This document shows, in pieces, positions 51,468 through 60,789 of a stretch of 64,000 bases of DNA (the stretch's first letter is position 1; every line of letters begins with the position of its first letter). The position numbers and the translations under genes are program-made. This DNA comes from DASZTV01 sp035548125 (GTDB taxonomy: Bacteria > Actinomycetota > Actinomycetes > JAFAQI01), in the NCBI GenBank assembly GCA_035548125.1, contig DASZTV010000063.1:1-64000 (forward strand). Reading direction: 5' to 3'. A model generated the notes under the pieces. It saw only the letters and a list, made by a program, of their open reading frames with translations, did no database searches and had not been told where the DNA came from.

Positions 51468-53674
51468 GAGTCACCGCCCGCCAGCAGGCGCCCCGCGAAC
51501 CGTGACGGCTGCAGGCCTTCTCCGGGCTGCGCCTGCTCCGCTCGGGCTCGTGCGGCGACGAACGCCGCCAGGCTCCGCTGCGCCGGCGACGGCCCGATCC
51601 CGTCGCCGCGGACGAATCGCAGCGCCGTCCCGATCACCCCGCCGGGCAGGTAGCCGACGAACAACGCGATCGACCCGATCACAATGAGGCTCGAGCCCTG
51701 GTGCCCGGTCGCGGTGTCGACGGCGATGTAGAGGATCGCCGCGAGGATCGCGCTCGACCGGTAGGACAGCCCGAACACGACAACCGCGCCGAACCAGTAC
51801 AGGCCGAACAACGGGGCGAACGGGCCGTCTGCGTTGACGTTCAAGGTTCCCTGCTGCTGCACGATGAGGCTCCCGCCGATCGCGGCGATGAACGCGCTCG
51901 CCCCGAAGATCAGCAGCTTGTACTTCCGCAGCGAGATGCCGACGCTCACCGCGCCGCGCTCGCTGTCGCGCATCGCGCCCAGCACCCGCCCGAGCGCACC
52001 ACTTCGCAGGTTGCGCACGAGCAGCAGCACGAGCCCGAGCACGACCAGCTCGAAGTACAGGTAGGCGCGGTCGCCGGCGAGTGACCAGCCGAACAGGTTG
52101 GGTCGGGCGGTATTGCGCCCACTCGTCCAGCTCGGGTTCTCGATGATGAACGCGTCGACGATCTGCGCGAACGCCAGTGTGATGAGACCGAGGATCAAAC
52201 CGCGACGGCGCAGTGCCGGGTAGCCGACCAGCACCCCGATGGGGATGACCAGCAGCCCGCCGATGACCATCGCGAGCACCACCGGCACGTGCGGGATCGA
52301 CGTCGAGTACGGCAGCGGTAGCAACCCGTTGTGCAGCCGTACCGTGACGTACGCGCCGAGACCGGCGAAGGCCGCGGTGGCAAGGGACAGGTGCCCGCTG
52401 TAACCGGTGATCGCGACGATCGCGAGGAAGGCGACCGAGTAGCCGACCACCTTCTGCGCCGTCACGAGATCGCCGCCCGACAACAGCGCCGGTACGACGA
52501 TCGCCACGAGGCCGACCGCGAGCACGCCTTGCAGCGTCGCGGCGGGGCTGCGTCGCCCGATCCGGCCGAACGTCGCGGTGACGACCCCGCCGATCCCGCC
52601 ACTACCGGCCTCGTCGAGGCTGCGGTAGACGAGGAGGAACACCACGGTCGTCAGCACCGGGACCTGCACGTCGATGTCCTGGTTCACGCTCGGGATCCAG
52701 GACAGCCACGACCAGTAGTGCGGCGTCACGAGCGCCAGCCCGAGACTGCTCACCACACCGACGCCCAGTCCGGCGGCGACCGCCGTACCGATGTTGCGCA
52801 ACCGGGCCACCACCGCGACGCCGATGATCTGCAACACCTGCAGCGCGAGGCCGCCGTTCTGCAGCCCGACGACGGGGGCGTCGAGCACGCCGGCGAGCGC
52901 GGCGAACGCCGCGCCGATCGCCCACGAGATCATCGAGATCCGGTTGGCGTTGACGACGTACAGCTCGGCGAGTCCTCGGCGGTCGACGACGGCGCGCACC
53001 TGCCGCCCCAGCCGGGTGAACCGGAAGGCGAGCACCAACCCGCCCGCGGTGATGAGCACGGCGGCCAGGTTCCCGACGACCGTCCACGAGACCGGCACCG
53101 CGCTGTTCCCGCTGCTGAACTGGAACGCGCGGCCGGCCGAGAAGACGTTCTTGGGCAAGTACGTCGTCTCGCCGTAGATGACCCCGCCGATGCCGAGCAG
53201 CAGGATCAGGACGCCGAGGTTCGCGACCAGCTTCTCGGCGGTTCCCGCCGATCGCCGCTCCAGCGAGCGGAAGACGATGATCTCCATCAGGGCGCCGATG
53301 GCCGGCCCGATGACGAGCACGACGATCAGCAGCGACAGCCAGACCGGCACGCCGTCGTTCGTCGTGAACTCGAACATGATGAACGCGCACACCGTCGCGA
53401 TCCCGGCGAAGGCGAAGTTGAACACGCCCGTGGCGCGGTAGGCCACCACGAGGCCGGTACCACCGAGCGCGGCGATGGCGCCGATCGACAGGCCCGCGAC
53501 CACCTGCTGGCCGAGGTAGGACCACTTGCCGGGCGCCGCCGCGAGGACCCACAGAACGAAAAGTGCGCCGACCCAGACCCCCGGGTGGCGCAGCCGGCGC
53601 GGCAACCGGTCCACGAGCGCGGCGAAGCCACGCGTGGCGGTACCGGCTTCGTTCAGCCGCGGGTCAAGTGTCAT
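51464..53674 (-). CDS. Fused LivH-LivM permease of a branched-chain-type ABC importer
   Basis: A 736-residue membrane protein joining the two permeases that are usually separate. Residues about 35-350 are LivH-like (GLSIGAIAALGGTGLVVAYRATGVFNFAFAG, FTRLGRQVRAVVDRRGLAEL). Residues about 375-690 are LivM-like (VGYSVAFLAIVAITGYSGHLSLATAAFAGLGAY, LGRVLGAMRDSERGAVSVGI). About 16-18 hydrophobic segments can be picked out. A 40-residue cytosolic tail ends it. The fusion fixes a 1:1 ratio. It overlaps LivG by 4 bases. Confidence 0.92.
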
Positions 53675-53681
53675 CAGCGGG

Positions 53682-54248
53682 TCAGGAGGCGTCGGGGTGG
53701 CACATCCGGCAGGCCTTGAGCTTGCGACTGGTCACGTCGCCGCGGCTGATGCTCACGCTCTGCTTGCCGCTCACCATCGCGCACTCCGGGAGGTGGTACG
53801 TCGTACCGCGCGGCACCGCACGGAAGGGTTTGGCGGACCCGGCGGCATTCGCCGTCGCCGAGTCCGCGACCGCGTCGCTACGCGAGAGCAGCACCGCATG
53901 CAGCTCCGCGACCATCTGCTCGAGCCGGTCGAGCCGGCCCGAGTCGCGCCGCAGATCGTTGATCAGGAAGATCCGGTTGCCGATCGCGATCAGCACCACC
54001 CCGAGCAGGCCGGCACTCGCGATGTACGGAAGCTGCTTGGCGACGACTGCGGTCCCCGACACCCCCCACCAGCCGACGAACAGCGCGATGGCGCCGGCCG
54101 CCAGGAACAGGTAGCCGAGGTAAGGACGCAGTCCGTCCATCAGCCAGGCGAAGCCGACCGCGGGCGTGACCTCGACCCGCTCACCCGGGTCGCTGCTGGG
54201 CGCCGGACCACCAGGGGTCCTCGCCGTGACGGCGCGAGCCGATGCCAT
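53682..54248 (-). CDS. Two-span membrane protein with coiled coil and Ada-like zinc-binding tail
   Basis: A 188-residue protein of unknown function. An acidic N-terminus leads to two spans (about 43-65, YLGYLFLAAGAIALFVGWWGV, and 73-95, LPYIASAGLLGVVLIAIGN). A short coiled coil follows (SGRLDRLEQMVAELHAVLLSR). The end carries YHLPECAMVSGKQ...LKACRMCHPD, which matches the H-x-x-x-C...C-x-x-C-H zinc-binding pattern of Ada N-terminal-like domains. It lies 7 bases before the permease gene and is an accessory subunit by position. Confidence 0.72.
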   Translation of the reverse strand: MASARAVTARTPGGPAPSSDPGERVEVTPAVGFAWLMDGLRPYLGYLFLAAGAIALFVGWWGVSGTAVVAKQLPYIASAGLLGVVLIAIGNRIFLINDLRRDSGRLDRLEQMVAELHAVLLSRSDAVADSATANAAGSAKPFRAVPRGTTYHLPECAMVSGKQSVSISRGDVTSRKLKACRMCHPDAS

Positions 54249-54265
54249 GTGCCGGTCCCTTCTTC

Positions 54266-55774
54266 TCAGGTTCTCGGGTTGCCGGGGCTGGGGAGCCGGG
54301 CGGGCGTACGAAGTCTTCCGATCAGGGCGAGCAGTCCAAGCGCGAACAGCGGGAAGAACCACTCGAGCCGGCCGCTCACGTCCTTGAGCTGGTCGGCGAC
54401 CTGACGCTGGTGCGGCGCGATCACCGGCGGGGTCGATCCCGATGTCGGTCTGCCGAGCTCGCTGCCGGGCGGGGTGGGGGGAAGCGGTCCGCCCGCCGGA
54501 ACGCCGCCGTCACCGGGACCGACCGACGGCTCGCCGACCGGGGGCGGCACGGAGTTGTCCAGGCCACCCGGCTGCGCGCTGCTCACCACACCGACCTGGC
54601 CCAGCGCGATCTGGCCGTGGTAGTGAGCGTTGAGGGTGAGGCTGACGCCCGAACACGGGTCGATCGGGAAGGGCTGCGGCAGGTGGAGGGGGCACGGCAC
54701 CCCCTGCGGCGGTGCGATCACGATCGGCTGTACGCCGGACACGGTGTGGTCGAACGTGAACAGCAGGCTCGACGCGGCGACGGTGTGGCCGCTGTCGTCG
54801 TCGGTGCGTGTCACCTTCGCGAGCGAGATCTTGATGCCGGCCTTGCCGAGCAGCTGGTTGACCAGCTTCTGGACCTGCGCGACGAGGTTGGCCGGCAACC
54901 CGTTGTTGTTGATGTGGAGGCCGTCGGCGTCGATCCGGGCGGCCAGGCCGGCGACCTTCACGCCCGACAGCACGGTGGTCGTCTTGTCGGTGGGCTTCTG
55001 GTGCGGCTTGGAGACCACGGTCGTCGTGGACTTCATGGACGCGATGCTCAGCAGGTTGTTGCCCAGTCCGATGTCGGACAGCTTCGCGGTCGCAGTGGTG
55101 GTCAGCGCGTCCGCGGTCGCGAGCTGCGTGGACGTCGTGGTCGCCGAGCCGATCGAGAGAGCACCGCCGATGTCGATGCCCTGGTCGACCGCTCTCGACA
55201 TCGTGTCGTACTGATGCGCGGCAGCCTGCGACGACGCGGCGTCGAGACTGAAGCCGCTCGAGGCGAACGACGCCTGGGCCGGCGTCTTACCCAGCACCGG
55301 GGCCTTCGCCTCCTGATGGGCCGGATAGGTCGTGTGCGCGTCGAGCGGGTCCGGCGGCGGGAACGTCGGGATCAGCCCGCCGGTGACCGCGCCGATCGGG
55401 ATCTCGGCGCACGTCGCGGCACCCGCCGCGAGGCAGATCAGGCCCGGGATGCCCCCCAGCCCGTTGAGGTTGCCGATGTGGCCGTCCGCGGTCGAGGTGC
55501 CGAAGCTGTCGAGCTGGCCGTCGGACTCGGGCGTGCGGATGTCGAACGGGTCGGGCAGAGAGGACAGCTCGGGGTTCTGCTGGAGAGCGACCTGTACGCC
55601 GATGGCCGTCACGTCGGAGGAGTAGGTGTAGTCCGGCGGGGCGGGCGGCGAACCGGCACCGGCCGACCCGGCTCCGGCGATTCCGGCGATCGCCAGGCCC
55701 GTGGCCGCGAGGAAGGAAAGGGGGCGCCAGAAGCGGCGAAGCGCCGTCACGCGGCCCCCTGTTGCTGGACTCAT
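54266..55774 (-). CDS. Large secreted, C-terminally anchored protein of the importer operon
   Basis: A 502-residue protein. A signal peptide (FWRPLSFLAATGLAIAGIAGAG) leads to a long Ala/Ser/Thr/Pro-rich extracellular region, then a proline-rich spacer (VPPPVGEPSVGPGDGGVPAG) and a C-terminal span WFFPLFALGLLALIGRLR with Arg after it, as in wall-anchored proteins. I recognise no domain. ATG 55774 was used; GTG 55750, which has GGGGG closer to it, is an equal alternative. It is first in the operon, 17 bases ahead of the zinc-tail protein, and divergent from the solute-binding protein. A role in presenting substrate to the importer is inferred. Confidence 0.7.
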   Translation of the reverse strand: MSPATGGRVTALRRFWRPLSFLAATGLAIAGIAGAGSAGAGSPPAPPDYTYSSDVTAIGVQVALQQNPELSSLPDPFDIRTPESDGQLDSFGTSTADGHIGNLNGLGGIPGLICLAAGAATCAEIPIGAVTGGLIPTFPPPDPLDAHTTYPAHQEAKAPVLGKTPAQASFASSGFSLDAASSQAAAHQYDTMSRAVDQGIDIGGALSIGSATTTSTQLATADALTTTATAKLSDIGLGNNLLSIASMKSTTTVVSKPHQKPTDKTTTVLSGVKVAGLAARIDADGLHINNNGLPANLVAQVQKLVNQLLGKAGIKISLAKVTRTDDDSGHTVAASSLLFTFDHTVSGVQPIVIAPPQGVPCPLHLPQPFPIDPCSGVSLTLNAHYHGQIALGQVGVVSSAQPGGLDNSVPPPVGEPSVGPGDGGVPAGGPLPPTPPGSELGRPTSGSTPPVIAPHQRQVADQLKDVSGRLEWFFPLFALGLLALIGRLRTPARLPSPGNPRT

Positions 55775-55802
55775 CCTGTGGCGAGCCTCACAATACCGAA
55801 TC

Positions 55803-57443
55803 ATGCCGCGTCTGACGTTGCTGTCTAGCCCGACACACCACAGCCAGCGGACGGCACGTCGCCGCGCTCGGCACGCGCCTGGAGGGTGCACTGACGCGCG
55901 TGTCGCATCGGGCGGTCTGCGGAGGTGGCGGCCCGCCCTGGCGCTGCTCTCGGTGGTGGTCCTCACCGGCTGCGGCACGCGGTTGTCGGACTCGGCGTTC
56001 AGCAAGTACTCCGGCGTGGTCGTCCCCACCTCGGACGCCGCCGGTCTCCCCAGCGCCCCGGCGTCGGAGCCGAGCAGCGCGCCGACGCTCGGCGGGCCGT
56101 CCTCGGCGCCGACCGGCCTCGGCGGTCCGACCAGCGGCCCGGCCGCGGGCGGCGGGCCGAGCACCGGCCCGAGCTCGTCGACGAGCAGCAAACCCGGCGG
56201 GGCCAAAGCCAACTTCGCCTCTGACACCGGCGTCACGGCGAACCAGATCACGGTGTGCAACGTCGTCACCAAGGGCGGACCGTTCGGCCCGTACCAGTTC
56301 ACGCCGAGTTACTACGGCGCCGCCGCGTACTTCGCGACGCTCAACGCGCAAGGCGGGATCAACGGGCGGCAGGTCCGGTTCGTGAGCCACCCGGACGACG
56401 GCTCGGACTCCGGCGACCTCGACCAGATCCACACCTGCATCGACACCGACAAGGCGTTCGCCTTCGTCGCGAACAACATCTACGAGTACGCCGGGGCGCC
56501 CTACACCTTCCAGAAGGGCGTTCCGGACATCGGCAGCCAGCCGATCTCGACGTACTACTACCAGTACCCGAACCTGTTCTCCATCGACGGGCTCAACCAG
56601 CATCACGACGGCAAGTCGATCACCGCCAGCGACAAGTCCTACCGCTGGACCGAAGAGGCGACATTCTTCAAGACGCGGGAGCACGTCCACCACGTGGGCG
56701 TCGTCTACTACGACCAGCCGTCGTCGATCTACGGCGCGAACGAGCTGGTCGAGGACTACCAGCACGTCGGGGTGAAGACCAGCCGGTACGTCGTGAACCT
56801 CGGGCTGCCCAACTTCGCCTCGGCAGTCGCCCAGATGAAGGCGGACGGAGTCGACCTGGTGGCCGACGCGGTCGACCTCAACGGCACGCAGAAGCTCTGC
56901 CAGGCGATCGAGCAGAACACCGCCTTCGAGACGCAGATGAAGGTGCACCTGTCGACCATCTCCGACTGGGCGGCGAGCCTCGGCAGCGATCTGGCCGCCA
57001 CCCCCAAGTGCCTGGCCAAGAGCTGGACCGACGGCTACACCGTGAACTTCCAGGACCCGTCGAACCCCGAGGTCGCGAAGTTCCAGGCCGCGATGCGCAA
57101 GTACTTCCCGAGCTGGCTGCCGCACAACCACGAGTGGTCGTTCGAGGGCTGGATCGGGGCGGAGTGGTTCACCGAGGCGGCGAAGTCCTGCGGCGCGGAC
57201 CTCACCCGCAAGTGCGTGATGGCGTACATGAACCACAAGGCCGACTTCGGAGGCGACGGAGTCACCGTCCCGTACGTGAGCTTCCGGCCGCTGGCGCCCA
57301 GCTTCTACAACAAGCCGACCCGCCACTGCGTCTCGGCCGCCCAGTGGTCGATCAAGGCCAACGCGTGGGTGACCCGGGCTTCCCCCTCGAACACCTGCTA
57401 CATGGTGAAGGGGTACGGCTTCAACCTCTCGCCGCCCACCTAG
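55803..57443 (+). CDS. Solute-binding lipoprotein of the branched-chain-type ABC importer
   Basis: A 546-residue periplasmic-binding-protein type I homologue. A lipobox VVVLTGC follows RRWRPALALLSVVVLTGC at residues about 40-57. A Ser/Gly/Pro-rich linker of about 75 residues precedes the binding domain (ANQITVCNVVTKGGPFGPYQ, YFATLNAQGGINGRQVRFVS, then HVGVVYYDQPSSIYGANELVEDY). No other in-frame ATG/GTG lies between 55803 and the hydrophobic core, so the N-region is long and Arg-rich. It would deliver substrate to LivFG-HM. The 3' end overlaps the convergent TetR by 23 bases. Confidence 0.83.
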   Translation: MPRLTLLSSPTHHSQRTARRRARHAPGGCTDARVASGGLRRWRPALALLSVVVLTGCGTRLSDSAFSKYSGVVVPTSDAAGLPSAPASEPSSAPTLGGPSSAPTGLGGPTSGPAAGGGPSTGPSSSTSSKPGGAKANFASDTGVTANQITVCNVVTKGGPFGPYQFTPSYYGAAAYFATLNAQGGINGRQVRFVSHPDDGSDSGDLDQIHTCIDTDKAFAFVANNIYEYAGAPYTFQKGVPDIGSQPISTYYYQYPNLFSIDGLNQHHDGKSITASDKSYRWTEEATFFKTREHVHHVGVVYYDQPSSIYGANELVEDYQHVGVKTSRYVVNLGLPNFASAVAQMKADGVDLVADAVDLNGTQKLCQAIEQNTAFETQMKVHLSTISDWAASLGSDLAATPKCLAKSWTDGYTVNFQDPSNPEVAKFQAAMRKYFPSWLPHNHEWSFEGWIGAEWFTEAAKSCGADLTRKCVMAYMNHKADFGGDGVTVPYVSFRPLAPSFYNKPTRHCVSAAQWSIKANAWVTRASPSNTCYMVKGYGFNLSPPT

Positions 57444-58080
57444 CGGTCTCGCCAGGGCTCGGATCGGATGCCACGGTGGTCGCGAATATCAAGCGGGCGG
57501 CGGTTGCCGTCGCGACGTCCTCCGGCACGTCGTCACGCAGATACGAGCTCAGCCGCTCGAGCATCGAGAGAAGGCCCAGGCCCGCCATGCGCTGGTCGAG
57601 CCGCGAGGCGAGGTGGGGGTCGATGATCGCCGCGAGCGCCGCCGCGAGCGGACCGAGCGCATCGTTGGCGAGGGACAGCATCAACGGGTCGCTGTCGCGG
57701 TTGTCCAGCCACACCCGGATGACCGGTCCGTCTTGCTGATACATCGCCACGAAGCCCGCGACCCAGCCCTCGAGCGACTGCGCGTCGAGCGGCCGCGGCA
57801 GCCGTTCCAACGCCGCGGTGAGCTCGCGCAGCCTGAGGCTGCACTCCACGGCAAGGCGGCGGAACAGATCCTCCTTGTTGCGAAAGTACAGATAGAACGA
57901 CCCGTGGGATGTACCGGCGAGCTCGACGATGTCGTCGATGCGCACCGCCGCGTAGCCGTACCGGCGGAAGCACTCCCGGCCCGCGTCGAGGATCCGCCGG
58001 TCGGTGTCCTCACCGCGAGCGCGCGTTCCGCGCACCGAAGCGGCATCGATCGCGGGAAGCCAAGCGGGCGGCTCGGGCAT
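57421..58080 (-). CDS. TetR family transcriptional regulator
   Basis: A 219-residue regulator from ATG 58080 (MPEPPAW). Helix-turn-helix: DRRILDAGRECFRRYGYAAVRIDDIVELAGTSHGSFYLYFRNKEDLF. The HGSFYLYF recognition helix is the TetR standard. It faces another TetR gene across 22 bases, and its own end overlaps the solute-binding protein. It is a likely regulator of the importer. Confidence 0.9.
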   Translation of the reverse strand: MPEPPAWLPAIDAASVRGTRARGEDTDRRILDAGRECFRRYGYAAVRIDDIVELAGTSHGSFYLYFRNKEDLFRRLAVECSLRLRELTAALERLPRPLDAQSLEGWVAGFVAMYQQDGPVIRVWLDNRDSDPLMLSLANDALGPLAAALAAIIDPHLASRLDQRMAGLGLLSMLERLSSYLRDDVPEDVATATAARLIFATTVASDPSPGETARWAARG

Positions 58081-58102
58081 CGCGAAAGCGTAGCGAGATC
58101 GG

Positions 58103-58714
58103 GTGGCTACTGTGGCCGTCGCTGACGCGATCACCGCGACCGCCGGCCCGGACCGCCGGGCGCAGCTGCTGGAGCACTCGCTCGCCGTGCTGTCCCGCCT
58201 CGGTTACGCGGCGACCAGGGTCGAGGACATCTGCGCGGCGGCGGGCATCTCGCGGGCCACGTTCTACCGTTACTTCGACGGCAAGGAACAAGTCTTCGAC
58301 GCGTTGATCGACCTGATGATGGCCGAGGTGCTCGACACCGCCGCGCACCTGGGGGCGGTCACCCCCGACCCCGCCGGCCGGGCGACCCTGTCGCGGTGGC
58401 TGGCCGACCTGGTCGACATCACCGAGCGCTGGGGACCGCTCGTCGACGAGGTGAACCTGCTGCGCGCCAGCAACGCCGAGGCGCGCAGCCGCGCGGTCGC
58501 GATGACGGCGCGCTTCGCCGACCTGCTGGGCGGGCGGTTCGCCGACGGCGGAGTCACCGGCGTCGAACCAAGGATCGCCGCGCTTGCCATCATCGCGATG
58601 ACCGACCGCACCGCACACCAGGTACGCACCTGGAACGTCGATCTGGACCGCTCCGACGTGGTAGACGCCCTGGCGACGCTCGCCATGAAGATGTTGCACC
58701 CGCACGCGCCCTGA
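58103..58714 (+). CDS. TetR family transcriptional regulator
   Basis: A 203-residue regulator. Helix-turn-helix: RRAQLLEHSLAVLSRLGYAATRVEDICAAAGISRATFYRYFDGKEQVFDALID. GTG 58103 was chosen; GTG 58112 is possible. It is divergent from the other TetR; the 22-base gap contains TCGC-N9-GCGA. The transporter at 58761 follows 46 bases downstream. Confidence 0.9.
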   Translation: MATVAVADAITATAGPDRRAQLLEHSLAVLSRLGYAATRVEDICAAAGISRATFYRYFDGKEQVFDALIDLMMAEVLDTAAHLGAVTPDPAGRATLSRWLADLVDITERWGPLVDEVNLLRASNAEARSRAVAMTARFADLLGGRFADGGVTGVEPRIAALAIIAMTDRTAHQVRTWNVDLDRSDVVDALATLAMKMLHPHAP

Positions 58715-58760
58715 TATCCGGTCGCACCCGTCTCCTAGGATCGGCACAGGATGGCGAGCA

Positions 58761-59687
58761 TTGGCTAGCGGAGCCAGCATCGCGGTGGCGGTGCCGTGCG
58801 CATTGGGGGCGGCGATCGCCTTTGGCGTCGCCAACGTCGAGCAGATGCGCGCGGCCCGGCGTACCGAGGCGCCCGCCGAGGTCAGTGCGACCCTGCTCGT
58901 GCGGTTGTTTCGCGACCGCCGATGGCTGATCGGCTTCGCGACGTCGGTCGGCGGGTACGGCCTGCAGGCGGTCGCGCTCTACCTAGCACCCGTCGTGCTG
59001 GTCCAACCGCTCATCGTCACGGAGCTGCTGTTCGCGCTGCCGCTGGCGGCGTGGTGGGCCGGTGCCAGGCTCGGCACCCGGGAGTGGATCGGCGCGGTGC
59101 TGGTCGCCGGCGGAATCACTGCGTTCCTGCTGTTCGGCAACCCCTCGGGGGACAACAGCCACATCACCACCACCGCGACGTTCCTCACCGGCATCTCCGT
59201 CGGAGGCGCGGTCATCGCGCTGGTCGCCGCGGCGGAGTCCTTCGCCAGCCGGCCGATGCTGCGCGCGAGCCTGCTCGCCCTCGCGGCGAGCGCCTGTTTC
59301 GGGATGCTGTCGATGATGACCAAGGTCGTCGGGCGACAGTTCGAGCACGACAAGCTGCTGGCGCTCACCCATTCCCAGCCCTACCTGATGGCGGTCTTCG
59401 CGATCACCGGGCTGCTGCTGGCGCAGACCGCGTGGCGGATCGCGCCGCTGACCGTGTCGCTACCACTGATCGACATCGGTGAGCCGGCGGTGGCCTCGCT
59501 GCTGGCAGTGCTCGCGCTTCACGAGCATCTCGACCTCGGCAGCGGACAGGCGGTCGGAGTGGCGATCTCGGCAACCGCCGTCACGCTCGGCGTCGGGTTG
59601 CTGGACACGTCGGAGATGGTCCAGGAGTCCCAGCGCAAGGTGACCGAAGCGGTAGCCGAGGTGACGACCCGCCCCGAGCCCGCCTAG
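58761..59687 (+). CDS. DMT/EamA-type membrane transporter
   Basis: A 308-residue protein with about nine to ten spans (for example VAVPCALGAAIAFGVAN, AVALYLAPVVLVQPLIVTELLFALPLAAWW, MAVFAITGLLLAQTAW and AVGVAISATAVTLGVGLL), with the two-half arrangement of drug/metabolite transporters. The start is uncertain: the ATG at 58751 is in a frame that stops at once, so TTG 58761 is used. A GTG a few codons later is possible. Substrate unknown. Confidence 0.78.
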   Translation: MASGASIAVAVPCALGAAIAFGVANVEQMRAARRTEAPAEVSATLLVRLFRDRRWLIGFATSVGGYGLQAVALYLAPVVLVQPLIVTELLFALPLAAWWAGARLGTREWIGAVLVAGGITAFLLFGNPSGDNSHITTTATFLTGISVGGAVIALVAAAESFASRPMLRASLLALAASACFGMLSMMTKVVGRQFEHDKLLALTHSQPYLMAVFAITGLLLAQTAWRIAPLTVSLPLIDIGEPAVASLLAVLALHEHLDLGSGQAVGVAISATAVTLGVGLLDTSEMVQESQRKVTEAVAEVTTRPEPA

Positions 59688-59704
59688 CCGCCGAGGCCGC
59701 AATC

Positions 59705-59744
59705 ATTGCCGGCTCGCCGCCTTCTAGGGCGGTCAAGCGGCAAT
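59705..59744. terminator. Bidirectional hairpin between convergent genes
   Basis: ATTGCCG (59705-59711) pairs with CGGCAAT (59738-59744). Inside it CCGCC (59717-59721) pairs with GGCGG (59728-59732) around the loop TTCTAG. It lies between the converging stops at 59687 and 59750. A small GCAAT-C-ATTGC palindrome (59699-59709) overlaps its left side and could compete. No T-run is present. Confidence 0.6.
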
Positions 59745-59749
59745 CGCGC

Positions 59750-60736
59750 TCAGTAGACGGCGATCGCGGCGAGCTTGCCGCGGAGGTACTCACCCGCGGT
59801 CACCGGCTCGTAGCTCACGGTGCCGACCGGCGGAGGCACGCTGTGGATCACCGCGGTGGGGTCGGCCTCGTGGAAGTAGACCAGCGACATCAGGTCCTCG
59901 TCGGGCGCCGCCGCGTCCGGGGCGAGCACCCGATGTCGATTGGACACCCAGCGGTCACCGGTCCAGCGCGCCATCATGTCGCCGATGTTGATCGTGAAGG
60001 CACCGTCGACGTACGGCGCGTCCGCCCACTCGCCGTCCTTGCCCAGCACCTGAAGGCCGCCGGTGCCGAGCTGGCGGTCGAGGATCGTGAACGTTCCGAA
60101 GTCGGTGTGCGAGCCGATCCGCAGCTGACCGGGCACCGGCTCTCCGACATCGCGCAGCGAGGGGTACCAGTGCGTGTAGAACGACCACGTCGGGTGGCTC
60201 GCCAGGTCCAGGAAATGGCGGTCGGGAAGCCCCAACGCCACCGCTGCGATCTCGAGCAGCTCGTCGACCAGGGCGTGCATGCGCACGACGTACGCCGTCA
60301 CCGCAGTGCGGTACTCCGGCACCTCGACCGGCCAGAGGTTGTCGGTGAACCACTCCTGGTCGATCACCGGATCGCCGGTCGGCGCGAAGCAGGCGATGTT
60401 GAACGATTCCTTGAGGTCCGGCGGTGCGGTGACGCCCTCGTCCGAGTTGGCGTTGGCCTCGGCGCCGATGGGAGTCCAGCCGCGCGGCATCCAGCTCTCG
60501 GTGCCGACCTGCGCGCGATAACGCGACTTGACGTCCTCGGGCAGCTGGAAGAACCGCCGCGAGCTCTCCCGAACCGCGTCCCGCAGCTCCGCACCGACAC
60601 CGTGGTTGACCACCAGCAGGAAGCCGATCTCGCGCAGTGCCGTGTCGACCTGGCCGGCGACCTGCGCGCGGCCGGCTGCCGTCCCCTCCAGCCACGGCCC
60701 GAGATCGATCACCGGAACTGCTGAGCTCGTCGACAT
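59750..60736 (-). CDS. 2-oxoglutarate/Fe(II)-dependent oxygenase (isopenicillin-N-synthase-like fold)
   Basis: A 328-residue enzyme. N-terminal DIOX_N part: VPVIDLGPWLEGTAAG, REIGFLLVVNHGV. C-terminal jelly roll: iron ligands in GSHTDFGTFTIL (H-x-D) and the distal His in WVSNRHRVLAP, with the 2-oxoglutarate-type Arg after it. Family members hydroxylate or desaturate small molecules. The gene is divergent from the secreted hydrolase across 53 bases and is not linked to the other catabolic operons by position. Confidence 0.92.
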   Translation of the reverse strand: MSTSSAVPVIDLGPWLEGTAAGRAQVAGQVDTALREIGFLLVVNHGVGAELRDAVRESSRRFFQLPEDVKSRYRAQVGTESWMPRGWTPIGAEANANSDEGVTAPPDLKESFNIACFAPTGDPVIDQEWFTDNLWPVEVPEYRTAVTAYVVRMHALVDELLEIAAVALGLPDRHFLDLASHPTWSFYTHWYPSLRDVGEPVPGQLRIGSHTDFGTFTILDRQLGTGGLQVLGKDGEWADAPYVDGAFTINIGDMMARWTGDRWVSNRHRVLAPDAAAPDEDLMSLVYFHEADPTAVIHSVPPPVGTVSYEPVTAGEYLRGKLAAIAVY

Positions 60737-60789
60737 CGCCAGTGACTCTACCGAGCAGGTTCGGCGAGGGCATCGTCGAAACTTCGATC

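Noticed and set aside
55803..55973. A frameshift in the signal peptide region of the solute-binding protein
   Set aside because: The N-region is unusually long, but the frame is open, the lipobox is intact and no better start is present in another frame.
58081..58102. TCGC-N9-GCGA between the divergent TetR genes as an operator
   Set aside because: Arms of only four GC-rich bases are too weak to separate from chance in this sequence, although the position is suggestive.
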